A stretch of 64,000 nt of DNA, taken from positions 1 through 64,000 of the forward strand of contig DASXHZ010000008.1 in the NCBI GenBank assembly GCA_036488085.1, read 5' to 3'. The DNA is from DASXHZ01 sp036488085 (GTDB lineage Bacteria > Acidobacteriota > Thermoanaerobaculia > Gp7-AA8). Both the position numbers and the translations under genes were made by a program. Positions 43,936 to 52,471 of this stretch are shown piece after piece. Each line of letters starts with the position of its first letter. The stretch's first letter is position 1. The notes under the pieces are model-generated. The model saw only the letters and a list, made by a program, of their open reading frames with translations, made no database searches and was not told where the DNA came from.

Positions 43936-44910
43936 ATGGCCAAGGTCGCCATCATAGGAAAAGGCTGGGGCAGCCGCGTTCAGGGACCCGCGTTTCAAGA
44001 AGCCGGGCTCGACGTCATCGCGGTCGCCGGACGCGACCGCGACTGGCGTGAATTGATCGACAGCGGTGCCGATCTGATCTCGGTCACCGCGCCGCCGTCC
44101 GAGCATGCGGAGATGGCAATCGCGGCGCTCGAGGCAGGAAAGCACGTCATTAGCGAGAAGCCGACGGCGCTGAATGTCGCCGAGGCGGAGCGGATGGTCG
44201 CCGCCGCTCGCGCGCATCCAAATCAGCTCGCGCTCATCGACCACGAGCTGCGATTCACGCCCTCGTATATCGCGGCGCGCGAGGAAGTCCGCGGCCTCGG
44301 CGGCATCCGCTACATCGAAATGCGCTACTGCAGCGCGAGCCGCGGCGACCGCTCGCGCGGCTGGAACTGGTGGAGCGATGCCGAGCAACTCGGCGGCGTC
44401 CTCGGCGCGGTCGGCTCGCACTTCGCCGATGCGGTCCGGTATCTCACCGGCGAGGAGGTCGTTGCGGTGCAGGCGACGCTCGAGACGGTGATCAAAGAGC
44501 GCTCGGGACACGAGGTCACATCGGACGACTTTTCGGTCGTCAATCTCCGGCTGAGCGGCGGCGCCGTCGCGTTGATGAGCCTCAGCGCCATCGCGTCCGG
44601 CTCCGACGAACCGTCGACGATCACGATCTACGGCGAAAACGCGGCGCTGCGCCTGGTCAACGAAGAGCTGCTCCGCAACGGGACGCGCATCGCCGGACAT
44701 GACCTCGTGAAGCGTCCGGGCAATTCGACCGGCGGCGCGTTCGGCAGCGGCACCCTGCACCTGGCCCGGGCGCTCAAACGCGCCCTGGACGACGGCGACC
44801 GCGCTGCCCTCGCTCCCGCCGCCACGTTCGAGGACGGCCTCGCCCAGCAGCGCGTTCTCGACGCCGCGCGTGCGTCGCACGCGGGCGGCGGCGCGTGGAT
44901 CACGATTTAG
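43936..44910 (+). CDS. Gfo/Idh/MocA family oxidoreductase
   Basis: A protein of 324 residues. The N-terminal Rossmann fold starts MAKVAIIGKGWGSRVQGPAF (dinucleotide loop GKGWGS) and carries the family EKP motif (HVISEKPTALN). The C-terminal alpha/beta domain contains GGVLGAVGSHFADAVRYL (split) with the His expected at the substrate site. A strong AAAGGAG ribosome site lies at 43922-43928. These enzymes oxidise or reduce sugars and related polyols with NAD(P). The exact substrate is unknown. Confidence 0.9.
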   Translation: MAKVAIIGKGWGSRVQGPAFQEAGLDVIAVAGRDRDWRELIDSGADLISVTAPPSEHAEMAIAALEAGKHVISEKPTALNVAEAERMVAAARAHPNQLALIDHELRFTPSYIAAREEVRGLGGIRYIEMRYCSASRGDRSRGWNWWSDAEQLGGVLGAVGSHFADAVRYLTGEEVVAVQATLETVIKERSGHEVTSDDFSVVNLRLSGGAVALMSLSAIASGSDEPSTITIYGENAALRLVNEELLRNGTRIAGHDLVKRPGNSTGGAFGSGTLHLARALKRALDDGDRAALAPAATFEDGLAQQRVLDAARASHAGGGAWITI

Positions 44911-44918
44911 GCGAGAGC

Positions 44919-45037
44919 CGCGCCCCTCACCCGCCGCTTCGCGGCACCCTCTCCCGGAGGGAGAGGGTGTATCAAAACAAGACTCTCTCCCTCCGGGAGA
45001 GGGTGCCGCCGAGCGAAGCGAGGCGACGGGTGAGGGG
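44919..45037. repeat. Large extragenic palindrome between convergent genes
   Basis: CACCCTCTCCCGGAGGGAGAG (44943-44963) pairs with its reverse complement at 44983-45003, and CGCCCCTCACCC (44919 on) pairs with GGGTGAGGGGCG (45026-45037). Together they form a nested stem of over 50 bases. The sequence belongs to a type of palindrome seen in many unrelated GC-rich bacteria. It probably serves as a terminator for both neighbours. Confidence 0.85.
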
Positions 45038-45050
45038 CGTGCGTCTCGCG

Positions 45051-48000
45051 CTACTTTTTCTCCTTCTCCGTAACGTTCACCGCCGGCACGGTCGCGGCCA
45101 GCTTGTTGAACGCGGGGAGATCGGTGTCCCAGATCGTCTTGAGCTTCGCGAGCTGGGGATCGATCTGGGCGACGAGCTCGTCGCGGACGGCGATGTCCTG
45201 CGCGGTCGGCGCCCATGAGCCGGTGTTGGCCGAATCGGCGACGCCCGCGAGCTTGTCGTTCAGTTGGATCGGGAAGTTCAACGGATCCTCGGGGCTGTGG
45301 TTCTTCGTCTGATACAGCGCCTCTTCGATCGCCGTCATCTTCTTGTCGATATCGTTGGCCGCGTCGACGATCGGTTTGTTCTCCTTCGCGCTGCCGACGC
45401 GCTTCTTCACATCCGCGAGCTGCTTCCGCACGTCGCGGATCTTGATGATCTGTCCGTTGACCTCGGAGAGCTTCGCGAGCGTGGAAGTGACGAAGTCGTA
45501 CTGCGCCTTCATATCGGCGGCGCTCGCCGACGTCCGCGGGTCCTCTTTCACCTGGAAGGGGGCGGTCATCGACTGATCGCCGACCGTCAGCTTCACGGTG
45601 TACGTCCCCGGCAGGACTTTCATGCCGGTGCCGCTGCCGGCCCAGAACACCATGCCCGGGAACTTCTTCGCGTCCGGCATCCGAAGGTCCCACGCAAAGC
45701 GATTGTGGCCGCTGACGACGTCCGTCAGCTTGTCTTCGTCTTCGTCTCGATCCTCGGCCTGCTCGGAGGGCTGCGCCTCAGCCGCGGCGCCCTCGGACTT
45801 CACGCCCTGTTTGGTCGTCTCTTCTTTCCTCGGTTCAGCAGCCGCCGGCGCGGGCGCCGGAGCCACACCGGTTGCCTGGGCGGGCTTCGCCGCCTCGGCC
45901 TGCACTTCGCCCTTGAACTCGCGAATGACCTTTCCGTCGGCGCCGAGGAATGCGAGCGCGACCTTCGTCTTCGGCTTGGCGTTGACGATGTAGTCGACGA
46001 TCACGCCGTTCGGTGGATTCTGCCCCTCCGTCGACGCGCCCCGGCCGCCGCGCCGTCCGCCACCGCCACCCTCCATCCGCAACGTCATCGACGGCGTGAA
46101 GAGGTACATCGGCTTCGCCGCGAGCTCCGGCGTGAGCTGCCGTAGCGGCTCGATGTCGTCGAGCATCCAGAAGCCGCGCCCCTGCGTCGCCGCGATAAGC
46201 GCGTCGTCATGGACGAGCATGTCGGTCACCGGCGTCGTCGGCAGCTTGTACTGGAGCGACTGCCAGCGCGCGCCGTCGTCGAACGAGACATACGCCCCGC
46301 GCTCGGTGCCGGCGAACAGCAGCCCCTTGCGCTTGGTGTCGGAGCGGATGACGCGCGTGAACTCGTTGCTCGGGATGCCGTCGACGATCTTCGTCCATGT
46401 CTTCCCGTAGTCGTTGGTCTTGTAGAGATACGGGCGGAAGTCGTCCGACTTGTACATCGTCGCCGCGACGTAGGCCGTCCCCTTATCGAGGGGGCTCGCG
46501 TCGATCTCGTTGATCATGATCCATTCGGGCATGATCGTTTTCGGCGGAGTGACGTTGTCCCAGTGCCCGCCGCCGTCGCGCGAGACGTGAACGAGCCCGT
46601 CATCCGAGCCCGCCCACAGCACGCCCGGCTCGACCGGCGACTCGGCGGCGTAGAAGATCGTGCCGTAGTACTCGATCGACGTGTTGTCCTTCGTGATCGG
46701 ACCGCCCGTCGGAGCGCCCTTCGCCTTGTCGTTGCGGGTGAGATCGGGGCTGATCGTCTGCCAGCTCGACCCACCGTTGGTCGTCTGCATCAGGTGCTGC
46801 GAGGCGGCGTAGAGCTTCGTCGGATCGTTCGGCGAGAAGAAGAGCGGGAAGTTCCACTGGAAGCGCTCCTTGATGTCGGCCGCGCCCCATCCCATCGGGT
46901 TGTCGGGCCACGGACTGACGTCGCGGAGCTCGCCGGTTTTGTGGTTGTAGATGTTGAGGAATCCGCCGTAGGAGCCGCCGTAGACGATGTCGGGGTTCTT
47001 TGGATCGGCGACGATGTAGCCGCTCTCCCCGCCCGCCGTCGGCTCCCAGTCGCGCAGGCCGATCGAGAAGCCGTTCGTGCGATGGCGGATGCGGAGCGCG
47101 GTGTTGTCCTGCTGCGGGCCGAGGAGGCGGTACGGGAAGTCGGTGTCGACCGAGACGCGGTAGAACTGCGCGGTCGGCTGGTTGTTCTCCGTCGTCCAGC
47201 TGTCGCCGCCGTCGGTCGTGACGTTCACGCCGCCGTCGTTCGCCTCGATCATCCGGTCCGGGTTGTTCGGCGCGATCCAGAGGTCGTGGTTGTCGCCGTG
47301 CGGCGTTCGGACGCGCGACCACGTCTTGCCGCCGTCCTTCGTCTTATGGAAGCCGACGTTGACGACGTATGCGGTGTCCTCGTCCTTCGGATCGGCGTAG
47401 ATCCGCGTGTAGTACCAGGCGCGCTGCCGGAGGTCGCTGTCGGTCGAGACCTTCGTCCACGTCTCGCCCGCATCATGAGACCGATAGACGCCGCCGTCCT
47501 TCGCCTCGACGATGGCGTAGACGTTCTGCGGATTCGTCGGCGAGACGGTGACGCCGATGATGCCGAGGGTACCTTTCGGCATGCCTTTGTTGCGGGAGAG
47601 CTCCTGCCAGTTGTCGCCGCCGTCGGTCGACTTCCAGAGCGCGCAGCCTTCCCCGCCGCTCTCGAACGAGTACGGCGTCCGGCGGAAGCGCCAGGTCGAC
47701 GCGTAGAGGATGCGCGGGTTCGACGGGTCGAACATCAGGTCGACGGCGCCGGCGTCACGATTGACGTACAGGACGCGCTCCCACGTTTTGCCGCCGTCGC
47801 GCGAGCGGAACACGCCCCGCTGCTCGCTCGGACCGAACGCGTGGCCCAGCACCGCGACGTAGACGAGGTCGGGATTGCTCGGATGGACTCGGATGCGCGA
47901 GATGTGGCGCGAGTCGTCTAGGCCGATGTGCTTCCACGTCTTCCCGGCGTCGGTCGACTTCCACATGCCGTCGCCGTGCGAGACGTTCCCGCGGATCGTC

Positions 48001-48323
48001 TCCTCGCCGGTGCCGACGTACACGACCGCCGGATCGCTCGGCGCGACCGCGACGGCGCCGATGGAGCCGCCGAAGAAGCCGTCACTGACGTTTCTCCACG
48101 TCTGGCCGCCGTCGGTCGTCTTCCAGACCCCGCCGCCGACGGAGCCGAAGTAATACACCTCCGGCTGATCGGGGATGCCGACGACCGCGTCGGCACGGCC
48201 GCCGCGATACGGCCCGACTTCGCGCCACGAGAGGTTCTTGAGCAGCGAGGCGTCGGGAGTTGCGGCAGCGAGGGAGAGGGCGGCGAATGCGGACAGAGTC
48301 AGGGCGATGAAACGCGCGCGCAT
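45051..48323 (-). CDS. Secreted VPS10/BNR-repeat beta-propeller protein
   Basis: A protein of 1,090 residues with a signal peptide (MRARFIALTLSAFAALSLAA). Residues about 30-720 contain many Asp-box/BNR motifs of the type KTTDGGQTW, KSTDAGKTW, RSRDGGKTW and KTNDYGKTW, which build one or two sortilin/sialidase-like propellers. A Gly/Arg-rich and Glu/Lys-rich linker follows (about 755-870). The final 200 residues have a beta domain and a helical part (SEVNGQIIKIRDVRKQL). Such proteins are usually labelled glycosyl hydrolase, but catalytic residues are not obvious, so binding is as likely. It ends next to the palindrome at 44919-45037. Confidence 0.88.
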   Translation of the reverse strand: MRARFIALTLSAFAALSLAAATPDASLLKNLSWREVGPYRGGRADAVVGIPDQPEVYYFGSVGGGVWKTTDGGQTWRNVSDGFFGGSIGAVAVAPSDPAVVYVGTGEETIRGNVSHGDGMWKSTDAGKTWKHIGLDDSRHISRIRVHPSNPDLVYVAVLGHAFGPSEQRGVFRSRDGGKTWERVLYVNRDAGAVDLMFDPSNPRILYASTWRFRRTPYSFESGGEGCALWKSTDGGDNWQELSRNKGMPKGTLGIIGVTVSPTNPQNVYAIVEAKDGGVYRSHDAGETWTKVSTDSDLRQRAWYYTRIYADPKDEDTAYVVNVGFHKTKDGGKTWSRVRTPHGDNHDLWIAPNNPDRMIEANDGGVNVTTDGGDSWTTENNQPTAQFYRVSVDTDFPYRLLGPQQDNTALRIRHRTNGFSIGLRDWEPTAGGESGYIVADPKNPDIVYGGSYGGFLNIYNHKTGELRDVSPWPDNPMGWGAADIKERFQWNFPLFFSPNDPTKLYAASQHLMQTTNGGSSWQTISPDLTRNDKAKGAPTGGPITKDNTSIEYYGTIFYAAESPVEPGVLWAGSDDGLVHVSRDGGGHWDNVTPPKTIMPEWIMINEIDASPLDKGTAYVAATMYKSDDFRPYLYKTNDYGKTWTKIVDGIPSNEFTRVIRSDTKRKGLLFAGTERGAYVSFDDGARWQSLQYKLPTTPVTDMLVHDDALIAATQGRGFWMLDDIEPLRQLTPELAAKPMYLFTPSMTLRMEGGGGGRRGGRGASTEGQNPPNGVIVDYIVNAKPKTKVALAFLGADGKVIREFKGEVQAEAAKPAQATGVAPAPAPAAAEPRKEETTKQGVKSEGAAAEAQPSEQAEDRDEDEDKLTDVVSGHNRFAWDLRMPDAKKFPGMVFWAGSGTGMKVLPGTYTVKLTVGDQSMTAPFQVKEDPRTSASAADMKAQYDFVTSTLAKLSEVNGQIIKIRDVRKQLADVKKRVGSAKENKPIVDAANDIDKKMTAIEEALYQTKNHSPEDPLNFPIQLNDKLAGVADSANTGSWAPTAQDIAVRDELVAQIDPQLAKLKTIWDTDLPAFNKLAATVPAVNVTEKEKK

Positions 48324-48338
48324 AGGCGCGCATGTTTA

Positions 48339-49298
48339 TCACACGTTCTCGATCTCGATGATCAATGTCAGCCCCGTCGCCTCGCGCGTCACGCGGATCG
48401 CTTCGCGCTTTACCCCGGCGCGGAGGCAGTAGTCGACGATCTCCGCCTCCGTCCGCTCGATCAGCTTCCAGTCGCCGAAGTATTCGATGAGCGGGCGGTA
48501 CGGATTGCCGCGGGCGATGTTGGTGAAGAAGAACGTGCCGCCCGGCGCGAGGAGGCGCGTGGTGATGTCGCGGATGAGGTAGATGGCGTGGTTCTCGGGG
48601 AGATAGTCGAAGAGCCCGCCCGCCATCACGAGATCGAACTGCTGGTCGATCTTCAGCGTCGCACGCGGCACGCGGCCGTGGACGACGGTCAGCTTCTCGC
48701 GGACGCAGTCGAGCTTCTGCTGCGCGAAGTCGAGCGCATTGCGGTCGGCGTCGTTCAGCCAGATCTCGCCGGCGATCGACTCGAGCTTCGGGATCGAGCG
48801 GAGGTCGGGACAGCTTCCGCACGCGATCGAGAGGATCTTCGACTGGCGCGGCTTCTCCAGCATGGCGCGGAGGACCCGTGCCGCCTGGATCTGCACCTTG
48901 TTCCGGTGTTGCTGCGCGATGGCGCGCGTCAGTGCGTACTGCTCGCAGAAATACTCGATCGAGTTCTCCGGCGCCTGGTTGCTCGCGTTGCAGATGTACT
49001 CGACGGTCTTGAAGTCGCCCGCGTACCCTTCCGGCCACTTCTGCAGCCGCTCGACGAACGGCGAGCGGGCGTGGACGTCGCGCACCGGCTGAAGCACCTC
49101 GACGATCTGCTCCCGCGTCATCTGCTCCTGCTCGCACTCCACGATTGATGCGCAGAGCTCGTGCACCGACGATAGGACCTCGTGATAGAGCCGCTCGCCG
49201 GCTATCCCAAGCGACGCGCGCTCCAATTCCACAAAACGCTCGACTGCATCACTCAACCGCCGACCGGCCACGGGACGGAATTCGAGTATCACCGTCAT
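48339..49298 (-). CDS. SAM-dependent methyltransferase, PhcB-like
   Basis: A protein of 319 residues. Residues about 1-130 are helical, with a WPEGYAGDFKTVEYI segment resembling the GYAGD motif of proteins annotated as 3-hydroxypalmitate methyl ester synthases (PhcB-type). The Rossmann methyltransferase fold begins at about 155 (KILSIACGSCPDLRSI, then IWLNDAD, and FDLVMAGGLFDYLP). In Ralstonia PhcB makes a fatty-acid methyl ester signal. Here that role is inference only. It lies 15 bases upstream of the BNR protein on the same strand. Confidence 0.75.
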   Translation of the reverse strand: MTVILEFRPVAGRRLSDAVERFVELERASLGIAGERLYHEVLSSVHELCASIVECEQEQMTREQIVEVLQPVRDVHARSPFVERLQKWPEGYAGDFKTVEYICNASNQAPENSIEYFCEQYALTRAIAQQHRNKVQIQAARVLRAMLEKPRQSKILSIACGSCPDLRSIPKLESIAGEIWLNDADRNALDFAQQKLDCVREKLTVVHGRVPRATLKIDQQFDLVMAGGLFDYLPENHAIYLIRDITTRLLAPGGTFFFTNIARGNPYRPLIEYFGDWKLIERTEAEIVDYCLRAGVKREAIRVTREATGLTLIIEIENV

Positions 49299-49420
49299 CT
49301 CTCCCCCTCTGTCCGCCAGTGCCTGCGAGTCACCAGCTTGGGAAGTGAGAGGGACGAGGGAGCGGGATTCTCTGATGCGGTGATCAGCCTAGCCGGCGAG
49401 GTCGGTTTCGACCCCGGCTG

Positions 49421-49822
49421 CTACCCGTTCATTTCAACCAGATCCCACAGGTTTCCGTACAGATCCTTGAACACGGCGACCGTGCCGTACGGCTCGACCT
49501 TCGGCGGACGAACGAATTCGACCCCTGCCGCTTTGTAACGCTCGTAGTCGCGATGAAAATCGTCCGTCGCGAGGAAGAGGAAGACGCGGCCGCCGGTCTG
49601 GGCGCCGATGCGTGACGACTGTTCCTCGGTCGAGGCACGCGCGAGCAAGAGGCGCGACTCGCTCGCGCCGGGCGGCGAGACGACCACCCATCGCTTCGCC
49701 TGTTCCGGGACGTCTCGGTCTTCGACCAGCTCGAATCCGAGCTTGCCGATGAAGAAGTCGAGCGCCTCGTCGTAGTCGCGAACGACGAGCGAAACAAGGG
49801 ATAGGGACTGGCGGACCGTCAT
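49421..49822 (-). CDS. VOC-family (glyoxalase-fold) protein
   Basis: A protein of 133 residues with the VOC pattern: SLVVRDYDEALDFFIGKLGF (split after EAL) at the start, a central RLLLARAS strand, and a C-terminal FKDLYGNLWDLVEM with the usual metal-ligand Glu. Family members are dioxygenases, lyases or antibiotic-binding proteins; the substrate is unknown. Its start directly follows the stop of the gene upstream, with no gap, so they are co-translated. Confidence 0.85.
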   Translation of the reverse strand: MTVRQSLSLVSLVVRDYDEALDFFIGKLGFELVEDRDVPEQAKRWVVVSPPGASESRLLLARASTEEQSSRIGAQTGGRVFLFLATDDFHRDYERYKAAGVEFVRPPKVEPYGTVAVFKDLYGNLWDLVEMNG

Positions 49823-50356
49823 CTACCGACCCGCCACTGGCGAACCGTTGCTGACGAGGATTCCGCCTTCTCCGACCTTCGCGCCCTTCTTCTTCGGGCG
49901 GCCGAGGTCGCGGCGGCGCTCGCGGTGGAGTGTGAGGATGTTTTCGGCCGTAACGTCATCCAGATCGGCGTCGCGCAGCCATTCCTTCATCCGATGAAAA
50001 ACCTCCCTCACCTCCGCGAACGTCTCGTTCGCGATGTGCAACTGCACGTTCTTGTGCGACTTCGCGAGACGGCGCACGCTGACCATCATCTCCGCGTACT
50101 CCGCGGCGTAGTCGTATTCCGACGCGAGCTCCTCGGGCGATTGCGTCATCCACGACGGCCGGAACTGTCCCGAGCGAACGCGCTTCGCGCTGCGGCGAAG
50201 GTCGGCCGGCCCGCGGAATCCCGCCATGACTTGCGGGTCGGGTTGGCGCGCGGCGAGAAGTTCGGCGTACGCCGCGTCCATCTGCTCCTTGATCAGGTCG
50301 GCGATTGCGACCGCCTGTTCGCGGCTCACGTTGTTAGGTGTCATCGGTGTCTGCAT
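49823..50356 (-). CDS. Helical protein of unknown function, 177 residues
   Basis: A mostly helical, charged protein (MQTPMTPNNVSREQAVAIAD, EELASEYDYAAEYAEMM, TFAEVREVFHRMKEWLRD) ending in a basic RRRDLGRPKKKG tail. No family is recognised. The start at 50356 follows GGAGAAGCG. It is immediately upstream of the VOC gene and 75 bases downstream of the possible 59-residue gene. Confidence 0.75.
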   Translation of the reverse strand: MQTPMTPNNVSREQAVAIADLIKEQMDAAYAELLAARQPDPQVMAGFRGPADLRRSAKRVRSGQFRPSWMTQSPEELASEYDYAAEYAEMMVSVRRLAKSHKNVQLHIANETFAEVREVFHRMKEWLRDADLDDVTAENILTLHRERRRDLGRPKKKGAKVGEGGILVSNGSPVAGR

Positions 50357-50431
50357 GATCGCTTCTCCTTTCGGCGGTCGGAATGACCGGGCGCGCCTAT
50401 ACGACGCGCCCGGTCCCCTCCCTTCACATTT

Positions 50432-50611
50432 TCATGGCATCGGCTTACTCGGGCCCTGCGGCTGTTGCGGCGTCGGCTTCGCGCGGCGTCCGATCGCCCG
50501 CAGCTTTTTGATCTCCCGAACGTGGGGCAGCAACTCGGCGTTTGCCGGATCGCGCACGAGTTGCGTGCCGATCGAGTACGCCTGTGCCGTGATCAGCGGT
50601 GAGTCCCTCAT
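50432..50611 (-). CDS. Possible small protein, 59 residues, unknown function
   Basis: The frame MRDSPLITAQAYSIGTQLVR continues to a basic, Pro/Gln-rich end (RRAKPTPQQPQGPSKPMP). Third codon positions are mostly G or C, as in the real genes nearby, which argues for coding. The start has only a GGG before it. An overlapping frame on the same strand (50445-50828) covers part of it, so a frameshifted longer gene is the alternative. It precedes the 177-residue gene by 75 bases. Confidence 0.45.
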   Translation of the reverse strand: MRDSPLITAQAYSIGTQLVRDPANAELLPHVREIKKLRAIGRRAKPTPQQPQGPSKPMP

Positions 50612-50828
50612 CCCGATCGGCGTCTTGCACGACCTCGCTCAGGCGAACGGTATGGAGGAGTACCAACTCCTCGGCAGCCATCACGACGGAGCCGTTGTCC
50701 TGACCGCGCGGTCGTAGACGAACAATTTTGCCTGAGCGCCGGGTGATGAAGAAATCGTAGAGACCCGGGACGAGAAACTCCGCCGGCAGTCTGACGTTAC
50801 CGTTGTCGCGGCCGGCAGTTCTGAACAT
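50612..50828 (-). other. Possible 5' part of a frameshifted gene
   Basis: From an ATG at 50828 a frame reads MFRTAGRDNGNVRLPAEFLV and PGLYDFFITRRSGKIVRLRP with reasonable codon use, then becomes Arg/Ala-rich once it overlaps the 59-residue frame. This suggests either a separate short gene or one gene broken by a frameshift near 50620-50640. Not enough is visible to decide. Confidence 0.3.
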
Positions 50829-50856
50829 CAAACAGGCGGATTGAACACGACACGGA

Positions 50857-51140
50857 CAAACCTGTTTGCCACCGGGGCAAACGCGTTTACCTCGGCGGCG
50901 AATCGATTGGCCCTGGTGGCAAACGCGTTTGCCCGGCTGGCGAATCCGTTTACCGGCTGGCGAATCCGTTTGCCGGCTTGGCGAATCCGTTTGCCCGGCT
51001 GGCGAATCCGTTTGCCCGCGCGGTAAACGCGTCTGCGGGCAGGGCCAACGTGTTTGCCCGCCGGCAAACGGGTTCGCACCGCGGAAAACGCGTTTGCCCG
51101 CAGGCAAACGGGTTCGCACCGCGGGAAAACGCGTTTGCCC
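50857..51140. repeat. Palindromic 20-21-bp-period array, non-coding
   Basis: The half-site GTTT (or close variants) recurs at 50864, 50885, 50905, 50927, 50948, 50968, 50989, 51010, 51031, 51052, 51072, 51092, 51112 and 51133, giving 14 units with steps of 20-22 bases. The best unit, GGCAAACGCGTTTGCC at 50918-50933, is a perfect 16-base palindrome. Others carry AAACGCGTTT, GAATCCGTTT or AAACGGGTTC. Steps of 20 and 21 mix, so no reading frame persists. It fills most of the gap 50612-51145. Confidence 0.85.
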
Positions 51141-51145
51141 CACGG

Positions 51146-51985
51146 TCAGCTCGTCCGCGCGACCAGCAGTTCCTCCGCCTTCGACGGCTGTTCGCCGTCC
51201 GTTCTGCAGGCGAAGTAGCGTTGGCCGAGGTCGGCACCGGAGACGTGGCGAACTTCGCGGAAGCCGGCGTCACGTGCGAGCGTGAGCATCTGGTCCGGCG
51301 TGAAGAAGCTGAGGAATGGCGTCCCCGAGGCGTGGGCTCCCCTCACCGCCGCCTCGATCCCGGGACGCTCCTCGGCGTCAATGAGCTCGAGCGGCAGGAT
51401 GAATGTCATCGCTACCGTCGAGCCGGGCGCCAGTTGCGCGAGCTGGCGGAGCATGTCGGTGACTGCCTCGCGCGTCAGGTACATTGTCACGCCGGCGCAT
51501 GAGACGAGGGCCGGGTTGGTGGGATCGAATCCGGCGGCGACGAGACGGTCCCACCATGAGTCGCCAGCTTCGAAGTCGACCGGAACGAAGTGCAGCCACT
51601 CGGGGATGCCGTAGCCGAGGTCGAGGAGACGGCGGCGTTTCCACTCCTGCGGCGAGGGACGGTCGACTTCGAATACACGCATCCGCGACGCGAGCTCGGG
51701 GCGGCGCTGCACGAAGGTGTCGAGGCCCGCGCCGAGGATCACGTACTGCGTCGGAGCTTGCTCGGCGACGAGGTCCTCGATGTAGCGCGCCCGCGCCACG
51801 ATCGCGAGGCGGAAGCTCCGCGTCCAATCGGGGTGCATGTCGGGACGTTCGCGCCATCCCTCCGCCGGCGCCGCCAACTCGAGCCCGACTCGGTCCTCGA
51901 GCACGTGCGGCGGCGGATCGACTTCGACATGCAGCGCGCGCCACAGCGCGACGCGAACGGCCGTGCTATCGGGTTCCGCGCTCAT
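51146..51985 (-). CDS. SAM-dependent methyltransferase, LCM/TIGR00027-like
   Basis: A protein of 279 residues. The family pattern is clear: RARYIEDLVAEQAPTQYVIL (split) leading to the GAGLDTF binding loop, FEVDRP, and a later CAGVTMYLTREAVTDML. This is the leucine-carboxyl-methyltransferase-like group, often linked to polyketide or lipid O-methylation; the substrate is unknown. Its start lies inside the end of the upstream gene (20-base overlap). The repeat array begins 6 bases after its stop. Confidence 0.87.
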   Translation of the reverse strand: MSAEPDSTAVRVALWRALHVEVDPPPHVLEDRVGLELAAPAEGWRERPDMHPDWTRSFRLAIVARARYIEDLVAEQAPTQYVILGAGLDTFVQRRPELASRMRVFEVDRPSPQEWKRRRLLDLGYGIPEWLHFVPVDFEAGDSWWDRLVAAGFDPTNPALVSCAGVTMYLTREAVTDMLRQLAQLAPGSTVAMTFILPLELIDAEERPGIEAAVRGAHASGTPFLSFFTPDQMLTLARDAGFREVRHVSGADLGQRYFACRTDGEQPSKAEELLVARTS

Positions 51986-52460
51986 CGACGAGACCCGAAG
52001 GGAGGACTCTGAACACGCGCGAACCGTGACGCGACGGACAGCACATCGGATCGCGCGGGGACCACTCGACCGTCTTCACCGTGATCGTCCGCCCGATGCC
52101 GGCCTCGATCGAGGCCGGCAGGAACTCGCCGCGTCTCCCGACAGCAGCTTCGAGCGGCGCCGCCTCGTGCCGCGACGAGAGGTAGACGAGCAGGTAGGCG
52201 GAAATGCCGTTGCCGCTGCCGTTCGCTCCCTCCACGTTGAACGTCACGGCCAGGTCGTCGAGGCGATCGCCGTCCCAGTCGCCGACCGCGTAGCGGCGGT
52301 ATTCGCAGTATTCGTTGCCGTGAAGGCGCGCCGCCCGCTGCGCGATGTCGCGCTCCACGGCGGCGTTCTGAAGCCGGCACGGTTGGTCAGCCGCAATGGC
52401 CGGAACAGCGGAAAGGAGGACGGCCGCCAACGCGAAAGCGACGGTTCTCACTCTCATCAT
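51966..52460 (-). CDS. Small secreted protein with FG-GAP/EF-hand-like loop
   Basis: A protein of 164 residues with a signal peptide (MMRVRTVAFALAAVLLSAVP, then AIA). The segment GDWDGDRLDDLAVTF has the Asp-rich loop seen in FG-GAP and calcium-binding repeats. Four Cys remain in the mature chain (EYCEYRR, PMCCPS and QPCRL), suggesting disulfides. Start at the first of two adjacent ATG codons. It overlaps the downstream methyltransferase by 20 bases and follows the next upstream gene by 11. Function unknown. Confidence 0.7.
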   Translation of the reverse strand: MMRVRTVAFALAAVLLSAVPAIAADQPCRLQNAAVERDIAQRAARLHGNEYCEYRRYAVGDWDGDRLDDLAVTFNVEGANGSGNGISAYLLVYLSSRHEAAPLEAAVGRRGEFLPASIEAGIGRTITVKTVEWSPRDPMCCPSRHGSRVFRVLPSGLVDERGTR

Positions 52461-52471
52461 TCGAAGCGATC

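Noticed and set aside
43915..45693. A 592-residue minus-strand frame opposite the Gfo/Idh/MocA gene
   Set aside because: Antisense shadow crossing the palindrome at 44919-45037 and part of the BNR gene in another frame.
50857..51140. 20-21-bp array as coding sequence for an ANGFASR-type heptad protein
   Set aside because: Steps of 20 bases mixed with 21 shift the frame repeatedly, and no frame covers the whole array.
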